This document shows positions 14,444 to 23,900 of a DNA stretch of 48,483 bases, piece by piece. This stretch comes from Deltaproteobacteria bacterium (GTDB lineage Bacteria > Desulfobacterota > Desulfarculia > Adiutricales > Adiutricaceae). The notes below the pieces were generated by a model. The model made no database searches. It saw only the letters and a program-made list of their open reading frames with translations, and was not told the DNA's origin. The DNA is taken from positions 1 to 48,483 of the forward strand of contig JAISEK010000170.1 of NCBI GenBank assembly GCA_031264145.1. Reading direction: 5' to 3'. How positions within the stretch are numbered: the stretch's first letter is position 1; every line of letters begins with the position of its first letter. Made by a program: the position numbers and the translations under genes.

Positions 14444-16942
14444 CTACTTCTTCTCCGGCCCCCCGGACAGCCGGGAGATGCGCATGCCGTAGAAGGAGCG
14501 GTAGACGAAGAAGAGGGCGATCACTAGGAAGAAGACGCCCAGGGCGGTGGACTTGGACCTGAAGGCCGGGGCGATGGCGATTTCCAGGGCCAGCATGCCG
14601 AAGAGGGTGGTGAACTTGATGATGGGGTTCAAGGCCACCGAGGAGGTGTCCTTGAAGGGATCGCCCACCGTGTCGCCGACCACCGAGGCGTCGTGCAGGG
14701 GCGTGCCCTTCTGCTTGAGGTCGACCTCGACCACCTTCTTGGCGTTGTCCCAGCAGCCGCCGGCGTTGGCCATGAACACGGCCTGGAAGAGGCCGAAGAA
14801 GGCGATGGAGAGGAGGTACGAGATGAAGAAGCTGACCGAGCTGTTCCCGGACACGGGGCTGGAGAGGAAGGCGAAGGAAAGCGCGAAGGAGAAGACGGCG
14901 ATGAAGATGTTGAACATGCCCTTCTGGGCGTACTGGGTACAGATCTTCACCACCTCCTTGGAGTTCTCCACGGCTGCGCTCTTGGACGAGTCGGGGTCGA
15001 GGTCGATGTTGTCCTTGATGTAGGCCACGGCCCGGTAGGCCCCGGTGGAGACGGCCTGGGTGGAGGCCCCGGTGAACCAGTAGATGACCGCCCCGCCGCA
15101 CAGGAAGCCCAGGATGGTGAAGGGGTTCAGGATGTTCAGAATGCTCTCCGGGACCACGCCCAGCTCCTGCTGGATGACCAGGATGGTCGAGAAGATCATG
15201 ATGGTCGAGCCGACCACGGCCGTCCCGATGAGGACCGGCTTGGCCGTGGCCTTGAAGGTGTTGCCGGCCCCGTCGTTGCTCTCGAGGTAATAGTGGGCCT
15301 TGTCGTAGTCCGGCTTCTGGCCGAACTCCCTCTCCAGCTCCTCGGATATCCCCGGTATCTCCTCGATTAGGCTCAGCTCGTATATCGACTGGGCGTTGTC
15401 GGTCACCGGCCCGTAGCTGTCGACGGCGATAGTGACCGGGCCCATGGACAGGAAGCCGAAGGCCACCAGGCCGAAGGCGAAGACCGAGGGGTAGCTCATG
15501 ATGGCGGCCAGGCCGCTCTGGCTGAAGCAGTAGGCCACGAACATCAGCAGGCAGAAGACCATGCCCATCCAGAAGGCGCTGAAGTTGCCGGCGATGAACC
15601 CGGCCAGGATGTTCAGGGAGGCCCCGCCTTCCTTGGAGGCCTCCACGGTCTCCCTGACGTGGGCCGACTTCCCGGAGGTGAAAAGCTTGGTGAACTCGGG
15701 GATGAGGGCCGCCCCGAGGGTGCCGCAGCTGATGATGGAGGCCAGAACGTACCAGTACTTGGAGCCGTGCCCGGAGCTGGCCAGGGCGAAGTCGGAGGTT
15801 GGGCCAAGGAGGATGTAGCTGGCCACGTAGGTCATGGCTATGGAGAGGATCGAGCCTATCCACACCAGGCTGGTCAGCGGGGCCTCGAAGTCGAAGTCCT
15901 CGGAGGCGCCGTACTTGGCGCTGCTGAAGGCCTTGTTGGCGTAGAAGGCCACCAGGGAGGTCACCAGCATCAGGATCCTCATGACGAAGATCCAGGTCAG
16001 GAGGTTGGTCTGCAGCCTCAGCTGGCCATCCTGCCCCACGCCCACGGCCAGGCAGATGAAGGTGACCAGGGCCACGCCCGTGACCCCGTAGGTCTCGAAG
16101 CCGTCGGCGGTGGGCCCCACGCTGTCGCCGGCGTTGTCGCCGGTGCAGTCGGCGATGACGCCCGGGTTCCTGGGATCGTCCTCCTTGATCTTGAAGACTA
16201 TCTTCATCAGGTCGGAGCCGATGTCGGCGATCTTCGTGAAGATGCCCCCAGCGATCCTGAGCGCGCTGGCCCCCAGGGACTCGCCGATGGCAAAGCCGAT
16301 GAAGCAGGGGCCGGCCAGATCCCGGGGCACGAAGACCAGGATGATCAGCATCATCACCAGCTCGACCGAGATCAGCAGGACGCCGATGCTCATGCCGGCG
16401 TCAAGGGGGATGTTGAGGAGCTTGAGGGGCTTCTTCTCAAGCGAGGCGTAGGCCATGCGGCTGTTGGCCAGCGTGTTGACGCGCATGCCGAAGAAGGCCA
16501 CCGAGTAGGAGCCCAGAATGCCGACGACGGTCCACAGCAGGATCAGGAACACCGAGCCGAGGCCCATCGCCAGGAGATAGCCGAAATAGAAGGAGATGCA
16601 GATGCCGACGAAGACCAAAAGGATCGCCAGCAGCTTGGCCTGCTGGAACATGTAGGTCTTGCAGGTCTCGTAAATCATGGCCGCGACGTCGAGCATCGAG
16701 GCGTGGGCCTTGAGCTTTTTTATGCCCAGGTACTGGTACAGGCCGAACAGAAGGCCAAGAACGCAGACCACGAGGCCGCCGCCAAGCAGCATGTTCTGCC
16801 AGCCCTCGAGTTCGGGGACCTTGAGGTTTGACTCGCTGGCCAGGGCGGCCGTGGCGGAAAGGGCCGCGATGAGGGCCAGGGCCACCAGGGCCGGCTTGAG
16901 CATCAACCGCATGCTCTTGTTGAGAACGGGGACGAGTGCCAT
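14444..16942 (-). CDS. hppA: Membrane-bound pyrophosphate-energised proton pump
   Basis: Integral membrane pyrophosphatase that couples PPi hydrolysis to cation export. The 832-residue product has many membrane helices, preceded by a signal-like segment (about 15-35). The PPi site is divergent but recognisable: ADIGSD with D240 and D244, then EDDPRNPG and GDNAGDS (D269, D273). The second half has DNAKKVVE and GDTVGDPFKDTSSVALN. G560-N-T-F-K-A-T566 places Lys at the position that is Ala in potassium-dependent enzymes, which by family knowledge points to a potassium-independent pump. The start at 16942 is supported by GGAGG 9 bases upstream on the minus strand; longer in-frame starts add about 52 residues without a ribosome binding site. 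It is probably an energy-saving device for biosynthetic PPi. Confidence 0.93.
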   Translation of the reverse strand: MALVPVLNKSMRLMLKPALVALALIAALSATAALASESNLKVPELEGWQNMLLGGGLVVCVLGLLFGLYQYLGIKKLKAHASMLDVAAMIYETCKTYMFQQAKLLAILLVFVGICISFYFGYLLAMGLGSVFLILLWTVVGILGSYSVAFFGMRVNTLANSRMAYASLEKKPLKLLNIPLDAGMSIGVLLISVELVMMLIILVFVPRDLAGPCFIGFAIGESLGASALRIAGGIFTKIADIGSDLMKIVFKIKEDDPRNPGVIADCTGDNAGDSVGPTADGFETYGVTGVALVTFICLAVGVGQDGQLRLQTNLLTWIFVMRILMLVTSLVAFYANKAFSSAKYGASEDFDFEAPLTSLVWIGSILSIAMTYVASYILLGPTSDFALASSGHGSKYWYVLASIISCGTLGAALIPEFTKLFTSGKSAHVRETVEASKEGGASLNILAGFIAGNFSAFWMGMVFCLLMFVAYCFSQSGLAAIMSYPSVFAFGLVAFGFLSMGPVTIAVDSYGPVTDNAQSIYELSLIEEIPGISEELEREFGQKPDYDKAHYYLESNDGAGNTFKATAKPVLIGTAVVGSTIMIFSTILVIQQELGVVPESILNILNPFTILGFLCGGAVIYWFTGASTQAVSTGAYRAVAYIKDNIDLDPDSSKSAAVENSKEVVKICTQYAQKGMFNIFIAVFSFALSFAFLSSPVSGNSSVSFFISYLLSIAFFGLFQAVFMANAGGCWDNAKKVVEVDLKQKGTPLHDASVVGDTVGDPFKDTSSVALNPIIKFTTLFGMLALEIAIAPAFRSKSTALGVFFLVIALFFVYRSFYGMRISRLSGGPEKK

Positions 16943-17480
16943 CTTGACTTGCCTCCAAATGTCTGTGATGGTAAGGACGGGCCTCGGAAACTGGTTTACC
17001 GTCGCCTTGGGTCGGCCTTTGGTGGATGTCTTGGGAATCGGCGAAAACAATATGCCCACCCGGGGCAATGGTTTTCCAATCCCGGTCGCCAAAGCCATGG
17101 CTCATGGCTAAAAAATGTGAAAAAGGTCGGCATGGGAATAGTCCTTGGGAATGACTTCTGTGTCTAGGACTCGATTCTGTCTGCCAAAAAATGTGATAAA
17201 AAAACCCCTTGGAGGGGGTGATATGTTAATTTATTGACCTAAGTAATTTTCATGATATAATCAATTGCTTATAATGGTCATGTATAATTGTTAGAGATAT
17301 CAAAAAAGCCGTTGGCCTGGAAGCCGTCCATGGTCCAAGCTGAGGGGCCGTATCCAAGGCGTTTGAAAAAAATACTTCAAAATCATTGGTTAGTCAAGAA
17401 TTTTGAAGCCCCCGAAAAGCCAAGACGTCAATATAATTTGACAAGGGAATCATCAATCGCCAAAGATGCCCAAACGGCCG
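16943..17480. other. hppA upstream region, no other gene
   Basis: This region turns AT-rich past 17100. It holds the presumed hppA promoter and leader on the minus strand and a small hairpin with a T-run at 17198-17219. I cannot place a convincing promoter. Confidence 0.4.
17198..17219 (-). terminator. Small terminator-like hairpin upstream of hppA
   Basis: On the minus strand ACCCC pairs with GGGGT around a 6-base loop and seven T follow. No minus-strand gene lies upstream for several kilobases, so it could be an attenuator in the hppA leader or a leftover. Confidence 0.35.
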
Positions 17481-18410
17481 AGGATTGTTTATGTCTTCAT
17501 CCTCACAATATTCTGAGAGCCAGGCCAGATCGGTCCCCGCTTTCGGGGAAATACCTCCTGTTTGGGCCAGGCCTGTCCCTTGCCCATTCCCGGCCTGGCG
17601 ACAGGCGTCCTGCCGGACGAGGGCGGGGATTCCGGCGGGTCAGGCTCGGCGATCCCAGGAATCCCGTGAATCTTCATGCGTGGCCGGCAAGGGCCGCCTC
17701 CCCATGCCGCTGGCGCGGAGGCGGCGTCGGGGCCATTTCGCCTGGCGGGGCACGGTGGCAGGGCCAGGCCAGGTTCCGCCAAGGGGACACGGTCTATGGC
17801 GTGAGGATCCCCCGGAAAGCAGGAAAGGGCCAGGTTGACGCCCGGAGTTTGAGGATTTGATTGGCGGAATCCCAAAAAGCAGGGCTTTTACGTGTCCAGT
17901 CGAGGGTTGCCCTCGGCCATCCCATGGTGCCGTGGGCCCAAGTCCCGTCGACTTGCGTTGCCCTAGGCCATGCGGGGACAAGGTCCTCTGGGGCCACGTT
18001 GCCACCCTCTTCCGTATGCTATAATCGATACGCTCTGATTGTGGCCCAAAAGCGGGGCGGCCAATGGAGGCCGTGACGAGAGGCGGCGGGATCACCCCGG
18101 GCCGAATCCTTTGCCCGGGATTGACCCGGCCAGGGTGCCCGCCGGCAGGGCGGGAACCTGGCGGCCGCCTCCCCTGGCCATGTAGAGGAGAGGCTCCCGG
18201 AATGCGGTGGACGCGGCCCGCCCTGGGCGCCGTGGGACGCCGAGGGACGCCGGACATGGCCGTCTCATCGACAGGTGTCCCGGTGGCTGGGCAATTCGGG
18301 AAACTGGCCGAGGCATGGGCCCATTTCGGGAGTCGTGGCCAGGGGGGACCAATGAGGCTTTCCCCTTTCTGGGAGTCCCCCTAGCTCTGGGCGGGAAGGC
18401 CGACTGATTC
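17481..18410. other. GC-rich stretch without a credible gene
   Basis: About 0.9 kb of GC-rich DNA with overlapping open frames on both strands, rich in P, G and R as expected from base composition. No frame has domain motifs together with a ribosome binding site. It may be the remains of lost genes. Confidence 0.35.
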
Positions 18411-18464
18411 TGTCAGCGGTTATGATTCTCAGGTTTTTAAGTTATTTAGATAAAGGCGCAAATT

Positions 18465-20165
18465 GTGAAAAACTTAACTACTATAACTCAAATTTTTGTA
18501 AATATAATAGAAAACAATATGATATATTCTGATAAAACTAAATTTATATATAATTTACTCAAGGTTCCACAAACTTATTTTTTAAGTCGACCTAGGCGTT
18601 TTGGTAAATCACTTTTACTTGATACTATGAATGAAGTATTTTTAGGGAATAGAGATATTTTTAAAGGACTTTATATATATTCATCTGATTATAACTTTAT
18701 AAAATACCCAATCATCAGACTTAGTATGGATTATGATAATGTTTCTGAACCAAAAATTATTGAAAAATTAATTATTGATGATTTAAATCGTATTGCTACT
18801 CATGAAAATGTGCAAATAAGTGCTATTACTCCAGGTAATGCCTTAAAAACATTGATTATAGAACTTTATGAAAAATATAAAAATAAAGTAGTCGTTCTGA
18901 TTGATGAATATGATGCGCCAATTCTGGATAAAATCAATGAGCCTGCTTTGGCCCAGGCCAATCTTGAAGTCCTTCACGGCTTTTACCGCACCCTCAAGGG
19001 GGTGGAGAGGGCGGTTCAATTCTCCTTCGTCACCGGAATCTCCCAGATGGCCCGGAAAGCCATGGGCCAAAGCGTCAGCAATCTTGTTGACCTGTCCCTG
19101 GACCCCGCCTACGCCGAGATATGCGGCTTCACCATGGCCGAGATGGACCAGCTTTTTAGCGACCGCTATGCGGTGACCCTAAGAAATCTGCCGGCAAGAC
19201 AAAAAGGCAAGCCAAAGACGGTGGCTGATTTGCGCCAAATGATCCTGGACTGGTATGATGGCTACAACTTCGGCGGGCGGGAGCAGGTCCTGAATCCCTT
19301 TTCCATCATGAGTTTTTTCAGGTACGGCAGATTTGACAATTACTGGCTCGATTCTGGGCCGTCCCTGTTTTTGTCAGGGCTCATCAAGAAGCAGCCGTCC
19401 AGATTTCTCAACGTCCTGACGACGGGCCATGACGAGTCTCTTTTGAGACGACTTGATGTTGAAAATCTAGATATAGTTTCTATATTGTATCAAACAGGCT
19501 ATATAACTATAGATAAAATCGTAGATTTCCATAATAAAAATACCAATAGCTATGAATCTTATTGTTATTTCAAATTGCCTAATAAAGAAGTGCGCAAAGC
19601 ATATAATTTAACAGTAAGAACAGATTTTTTTAATATAAAAGTATCTGAATATAAGGATTTGACAAATAATCTCAGCAGGGCTTTTCAGGAACGGGATGCC
19701 AAATGGCTAGAGACTTGCGTGCACTCCCTCCTATCCTCGATTCCAAGCATTCTTCACCAACCCTCCGAGGCATTTTACCACGGGGCCATACATGGGCTTC
19801 TATTCTCGATGAATCTTGATGTGGTCTCGGAAGCTGATTCGGCCACGGGCCGCTCGGACGTGGTTCTTATTTTGCCGGGCATGGTCTACGCGGTCATTGA
19901 GCTGAAGTATGTCGCGAGAACGGCCAAGGCCGACGGCGACCCCGTCGAGGCCGACAGGCTCCAGCAGGCAGCCATAAAAATGGCCTTTGAGCAGATCGCC
20001 GCAAAAGGCTATCATGACCCGTACTTGGCCAAGGCCAAGGAGATTTGGCCTGTCGGCCTGGCAGTTTATGGCCGCGACCAGGTCAAGCTTTCTTTCGGCC
20101 AGCCGATCGCCGGTCTCAAGGCCGCGCCCGCCGGGCCGTCTTCCGGGCGGCGTCCCCAAAAGTGA
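18465..20165 (+). CDS. AAA ATPase with PD-(D/E)XK nuclease domain
   Basis: Member of the widespread AAA-ATPase-like/PDDEXK_9 family, abundant in anaerobes; its role is not established. The 566-residue product has a Walker A-like RPRRFGKS ending at 49, a Walker B region VVLIDEYDAP near 144-153, and a C-terminal nuclease core with D465 (RSDVV) and E479-L-K481 (VIELKY). All key residues appear intact. The base composition is mosaic: AT-rich 18465-18900, GC-rich 18900-19435, AT-rich 19440-19675, GC-rich to the end, all in one frame. The start is the first ATG of the AT-rich segment, with only a weak ribosome binding site. Recombination between diverged paralogs would explain the mosaic. Confidence 0.85.
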   Translation: MKNLTTITQIFVNIIENNMIYSDKTKFIYNLLKVPQTYFLSRPRRFGKSLLLDTMNEVFLGNRDIFKGLYIYSSDYNFIKYPIIRLSMDYDNVSEPKIIEKLIIDDLNRIATHENVQISAITPGNALKTLIIELYEKYKNKVVVLIDEYDAPILDKINEPALAQANLEVLHGFYRTLKGVERAVQFSFVTGISQMARKAMGQSVSNLVDLSLDPAYAEICGFTMAEMDQLFSDRYAVTLRNLPARQKGKPKTVADLRQMILDWYDGYNFGGREQVLNPFSIMSFFRYGRFDNYWLDSGPSLFLSGLIKKQPSRFLNVLTTGHDESLLRRLDVENLDIVSILYQTGYITIDKIVDFHNKNTNSYESYCYFKLPNKEVRKAYNLTVRTDFFNIKVSEYKDLTNNLSRAFQERDAKWLETCVHSLLSSIPSILHQPSEAFYHGAIHGLLFSMNLDVVSEADSATGRSDVVLILPGMVYAVIELKYVARTAKADGDPVEADRLQQAAIKMAFEQIAAKGYHDPYLAKAKEIWPVGLAVYGRDQVKLSFGQPIAGLKAAPAGPSSGRRPQK

Positions 20166-20655
20166 CGCCCGCTGAATACCAGGGGGCCTTCCGGGCCAAG
20201 GAGGGCCAGCCCAGGTCCCAGGCCGCTGCCACCGGGGCCAGAAGGCCTGGGTTTCCTGCCCGCCTTTTGGCCAGGAAGACAGAAATTGCCCGCGTCGGCA
20301 GCTGGTTGGGGCGTGGAACCGCTCACCCACGCAATTTTGCGGCCAAAATTAGCCAAAATTGCGCTATGTCTCTAAGATTTGGTCCTTTGGCCTCGAAATA
20401 TATCGAGGGGCCTTGCGTCAACTTTCGTGACTTTGATAAAATGCTCCCCAGGACATGATAGGGAATGTTTAGGCCTGTCCCGGCCTTGGGTCTTCCGGCC
20501 GCCGGGTCCCGTCAGGCTAGTGGTCCGGGCGATTTTAAAGGACATCGCATTCTTGCTTGACTCGCCTATCCTTGCTAAACCAACCACCCTACATTCTTAA
20601 TGTATGTTGATTTCTGAATAATAAGCACTAAAATATATAATTCTCAAAATAGGCC
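20166..20655. other. Intergenic stretch without a gene
   Basis: A GC-rich part (to about 20320) is followed by mixed sequence. It contains the inverted repeat at 20330-20363. No ORF with a start signal is seen on either strand. Confidence 0.4.
20330..20363. repeat. Inverted repeat with GCCAAAATT motifs
   Basis: CGCAATTTTG (20330-20339) and its inverse CAAAATTGCG (20354-20363). GCCAAAATT occurs twice in direct orientation inside, and a third copy lies at about 20687 next to the promoter-like TATAAT at 20664. A regulator binding site is possible. Confidence 0.3.
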
Positions 20656-20660
20656 CCAAA

Positions 20661-20669
20661 TGGTATAAT
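20661..20669 (+). promoter_or_regulatory. Extended -10 promoter candidate upstream of mltD
   Basis: TGGTATAAT matches an extended -10 element (TGnTATAAT). No good -35 is present. It lies about 310 bases before the lytic transglycosylase gene, with no other gene between. Confidence 0.4.
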
Positions 20670-20980
20670 CTTTTGCGCCAAAATTCGGCCAATGCCTTTA
20701 TGGTTAAATATGGGCCTGTTTTCAGTTTATCAAACTATTGGCCAAGCATCATTTCTTTTGTTTATCAATTGTTTGTTTTTAACCTGTATAATAACGCAAT
20801 ATTGTAGTAGCGTTTATCCCGAGAAATCGTCTTTATTTTGTTTGCTGTTAACCATCGATATCTTCAAAAGGATAAAATAATGGCCAAGCGAGCCGAGAGC
20901 CCCGTCCAGGGAAACCTGGAAGGGGGCCAGGGCCTGTCTTTATGGCTGGCCCCGACGAACGCGGGGTGTTAGGTGGTCTC

Positions 20981-23900
20981 ATGAGACGCTTCGGACTGTC
21001 AGCCCCGTCGATTCTGTCCCTGGTCGCGTTGGCGGCCATCATGGCGACTTCCTGCGGCGCAGGCGGCGGCAGCCGCAACTCCACCATAGGCCGGCAGGCC
21101 TCCCAGGTGGCCAGGGAGGGCCGCGGCGGCGGCCAGAAGTACTACCAGCTCGGGCCCCAGTTTGAGCAAAGGCTGGACCAGATGGTCGGCCAGGAGATCA
21201 TGGCCCTATCCAGCCGCAAGGAGGACCTGCCCCTGGAGCTGAACCAGGACGTGCTGGTCAACCTAAGGTATTTCCTGAACGATGCCCGGGGCTTCATGAT
21301 CCGGTCGCTTTCGCGCGGCCAGAAGTACATCCCCATGATGAAGGCCATCCTGCGCCAGAAGGGCCTGCCGGAGGACCTGGTCTACCTTGCCCTCATCGAG
21401 AGCGGCTTCAGGACCGAGGCCGTCTCCACGGCCAGCGCGGTGGGGCCGTGGCAGTTCATAGCCGGCACCGGCCGACGTTACGGCCTGGTGATCGACGAGT
21501 GGGTCGATGAGCGCATGGACCCGGTCAAGTCCACCTATGCCGCCGCCGACTACCTCACCGCCCTCCACGAGATGTTCAAGTCATGGCCCCTGGCCATCGC
21601 CGCCTACAACACCGGCGAGGGCAAGATCCAGAGGGGCATGAGGGACCCGGACACGGACAACTATTGGGACATGGCCAGGAGGGACGGCTTTTTGGCCAAC
21701 GAGACCAAGCGCTACGTGCCCAGCTTCCTGGCCGTGACCATCATCTCCAAGGATCCCCAGGCCTACGGGCTGGAGATCGAGTCGGCCCCACCGGACGCCT
21801 GGGAGGACGTGGTCGTGCCCGATCCCATGGATCTCTCCCTCGCGGCCTCCCTCTCGGGCAGCACCCTTGAGCGCCTCAAGGAGCTGAACCCCCACCTCAA
21901 GCGGATGGCCACCCCTCCCAACGAGGCCAACTTCGTCCTGAGGGTGCCCGAGGGCTCCCGGGCCAACTTTTACCGCCTCTACGCCCAGCTTCCCGAGGCC
22001 AGGCGCGGCGGCGGCATCATCACCCACACCGCCCGCCGGGGCGAGACCGTCGACCAGGTGGCCAGCCGCTACCAGCTGACGCCGGCCGTGGTCAGGCAGT
22101 ACAACAACCTCCCGGAGGGGGCCAGGCTGGCCGGTGGCCAGCAGCTGGTCTTGCCGGCCAGCATGCCGCCGGAGACGACTTCCGACGTCGTGGTGGCCGC
22201 CGCGCAGCAGACGGCTTCCCGGCCCTCGTCCCGGCCCGAGGTCCCGGCGCCGTCATCGGAGCCCTGGCCCGAGCCGGCAACCGCTCCCGCCCCCCCCGCC
22301 TCGCAACCGCCCAGGCCGGCGGCCGTCGCCTCCAGCCAGCCCAGAAGGTCCCAGGTCATCAACTCCATCAGCCACAGGGTCCGCTCAGGGGACACCATCC
22401 TGGGCATAGCCAAGCTGTATGGGGTCAAGGCCGAGCAGATCAAGTCAGACAACAAGCTGGCCTCCAACGACATAATGGAGGGCCAGGTCCTGAACATACG
22501 CTCCAATCTGCCCTTGACCGCGGCGACCTCCTCTAGGGCCTCGAGGAACACCTGGGTCGAGGTCTCCGAGGGCGTGCCCGTCTCCCACACGGTCCAGAAG
22601 GGCGAGACCATCAGCTCCATCGCCGCCAACTACCGGGTAAGCCAGCGGCAGCTGATGGATCTTAACAACCTCTCCAGCAACACTATAAGGGTCGGCCAGA
22701 GGCTGGCCATAGGCACCGGCCCGGCCCCTTCCAGGGATCTCACCGGCTCGGTGGAGTACACGGTCGTTTCCGGGGACACCGTGAGCACCATCGCCGAGCG
22801 TCACGGCCTGACCTCCGAGGAACTCCGGGGCATCAACAACCTCTCCGGCAACAACATCAGGGCCGGCCAGAAGCTGAGGGTCCCGGCCTCCGCGCAGGGG
22901 GCGCCTTCCGGCGGCCGGCCCGCCGAGTATGAGGTCCAGAGAGGCGACACGGTCGGCCAGATCGCCGAGCGGCTGGGCGTCGGGGCGGACGATCTCCGGA
23001 GGCTGAACGATCTTTCCGGCGACATCATAAGGGTCGGCCAGAGGCTCAAGATCGCCGGCGGCGGGACAGTGGAGCGGACCTACGAGGTCGTGGCCGGCGA
23101 TACCCTGGGCGGCATCGCCGGGCGCCATGGCATGTCCTCGGCCCAGCTGAGGGAACTCAACGGCCTCACCGGCGACAACCTGAGGATCGGCCAGAAGCTC
23201 AAGGTCCTGGAGGGCGGCCAGGCTGCCCAGGCCTCCCAGGCCGCCGCCTCCGCCCAGGCCCCCAGGACGTCAGGGGACTTCGACACCTACGTGGTCCAGG
23301 CCGGCGACACGGTAAGCCAAATCGCCGAGCGTTTCGGCATGGGTTCGGCCGAGCTGAGGGAGATCAACAATCTGAGGAACGACGGCCTGAGGGTCGGCCA
23401 AAGGCTCTTCGTCATCCCCGGCCAGCCCGTCCCGGCGGCCGCCTCGGGCGAGTACGTGGTCCAGGCAGGCGACACTCTGAGCCAGATTGCCGAGCGCCAT
23501 GGCCTGCGGTCGGCCGAGCTGAGGGAACTGAACGGTCTCTCGGGTGACGTCCTGAGGCCGGGCCAAAGGCTCAAGGTGGCCATCGCCAGCCAGGCGGCGG
23601 CGGCGACGACGGCCGCCCCGGCCCAGCGGCGGCCCGAGAGCCCCGCCGCCAGGGCGACGTCCAGCTCCACCGGGGAGTACGTGGTCCAGGCCGGCGACAC
23701 TCTGAGCCAGATTGCCGAGCGCCATGGCCTGCGGTCGGCCGATTTGAGGGAACTGAACGGTCTCGCCGGCGACGTCGTGAGGGTGGGCCAAAGGCTGAGG
23801 GTCCCCGTGGCCGGACAGACGGCCCCCTCCCAGCGGCCGGCCGAGAGCCAGGCCTCCACCGTGGCGGCCCCCGCCGGGGAGTACGTGGTCCAAGGCGGCG

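Noticed and set aside
13998-15863. 621-codon frame overlapping tlyA and hppA
   Set aside because: Out-of-frame reading of two well-recognised genes.
17640-18257. 205-codon minus-strand frame in a GC-rich gap
   Set aside because: Low-complexity text, no ribosome binding site, overlapped by equally open frames on the other strand.
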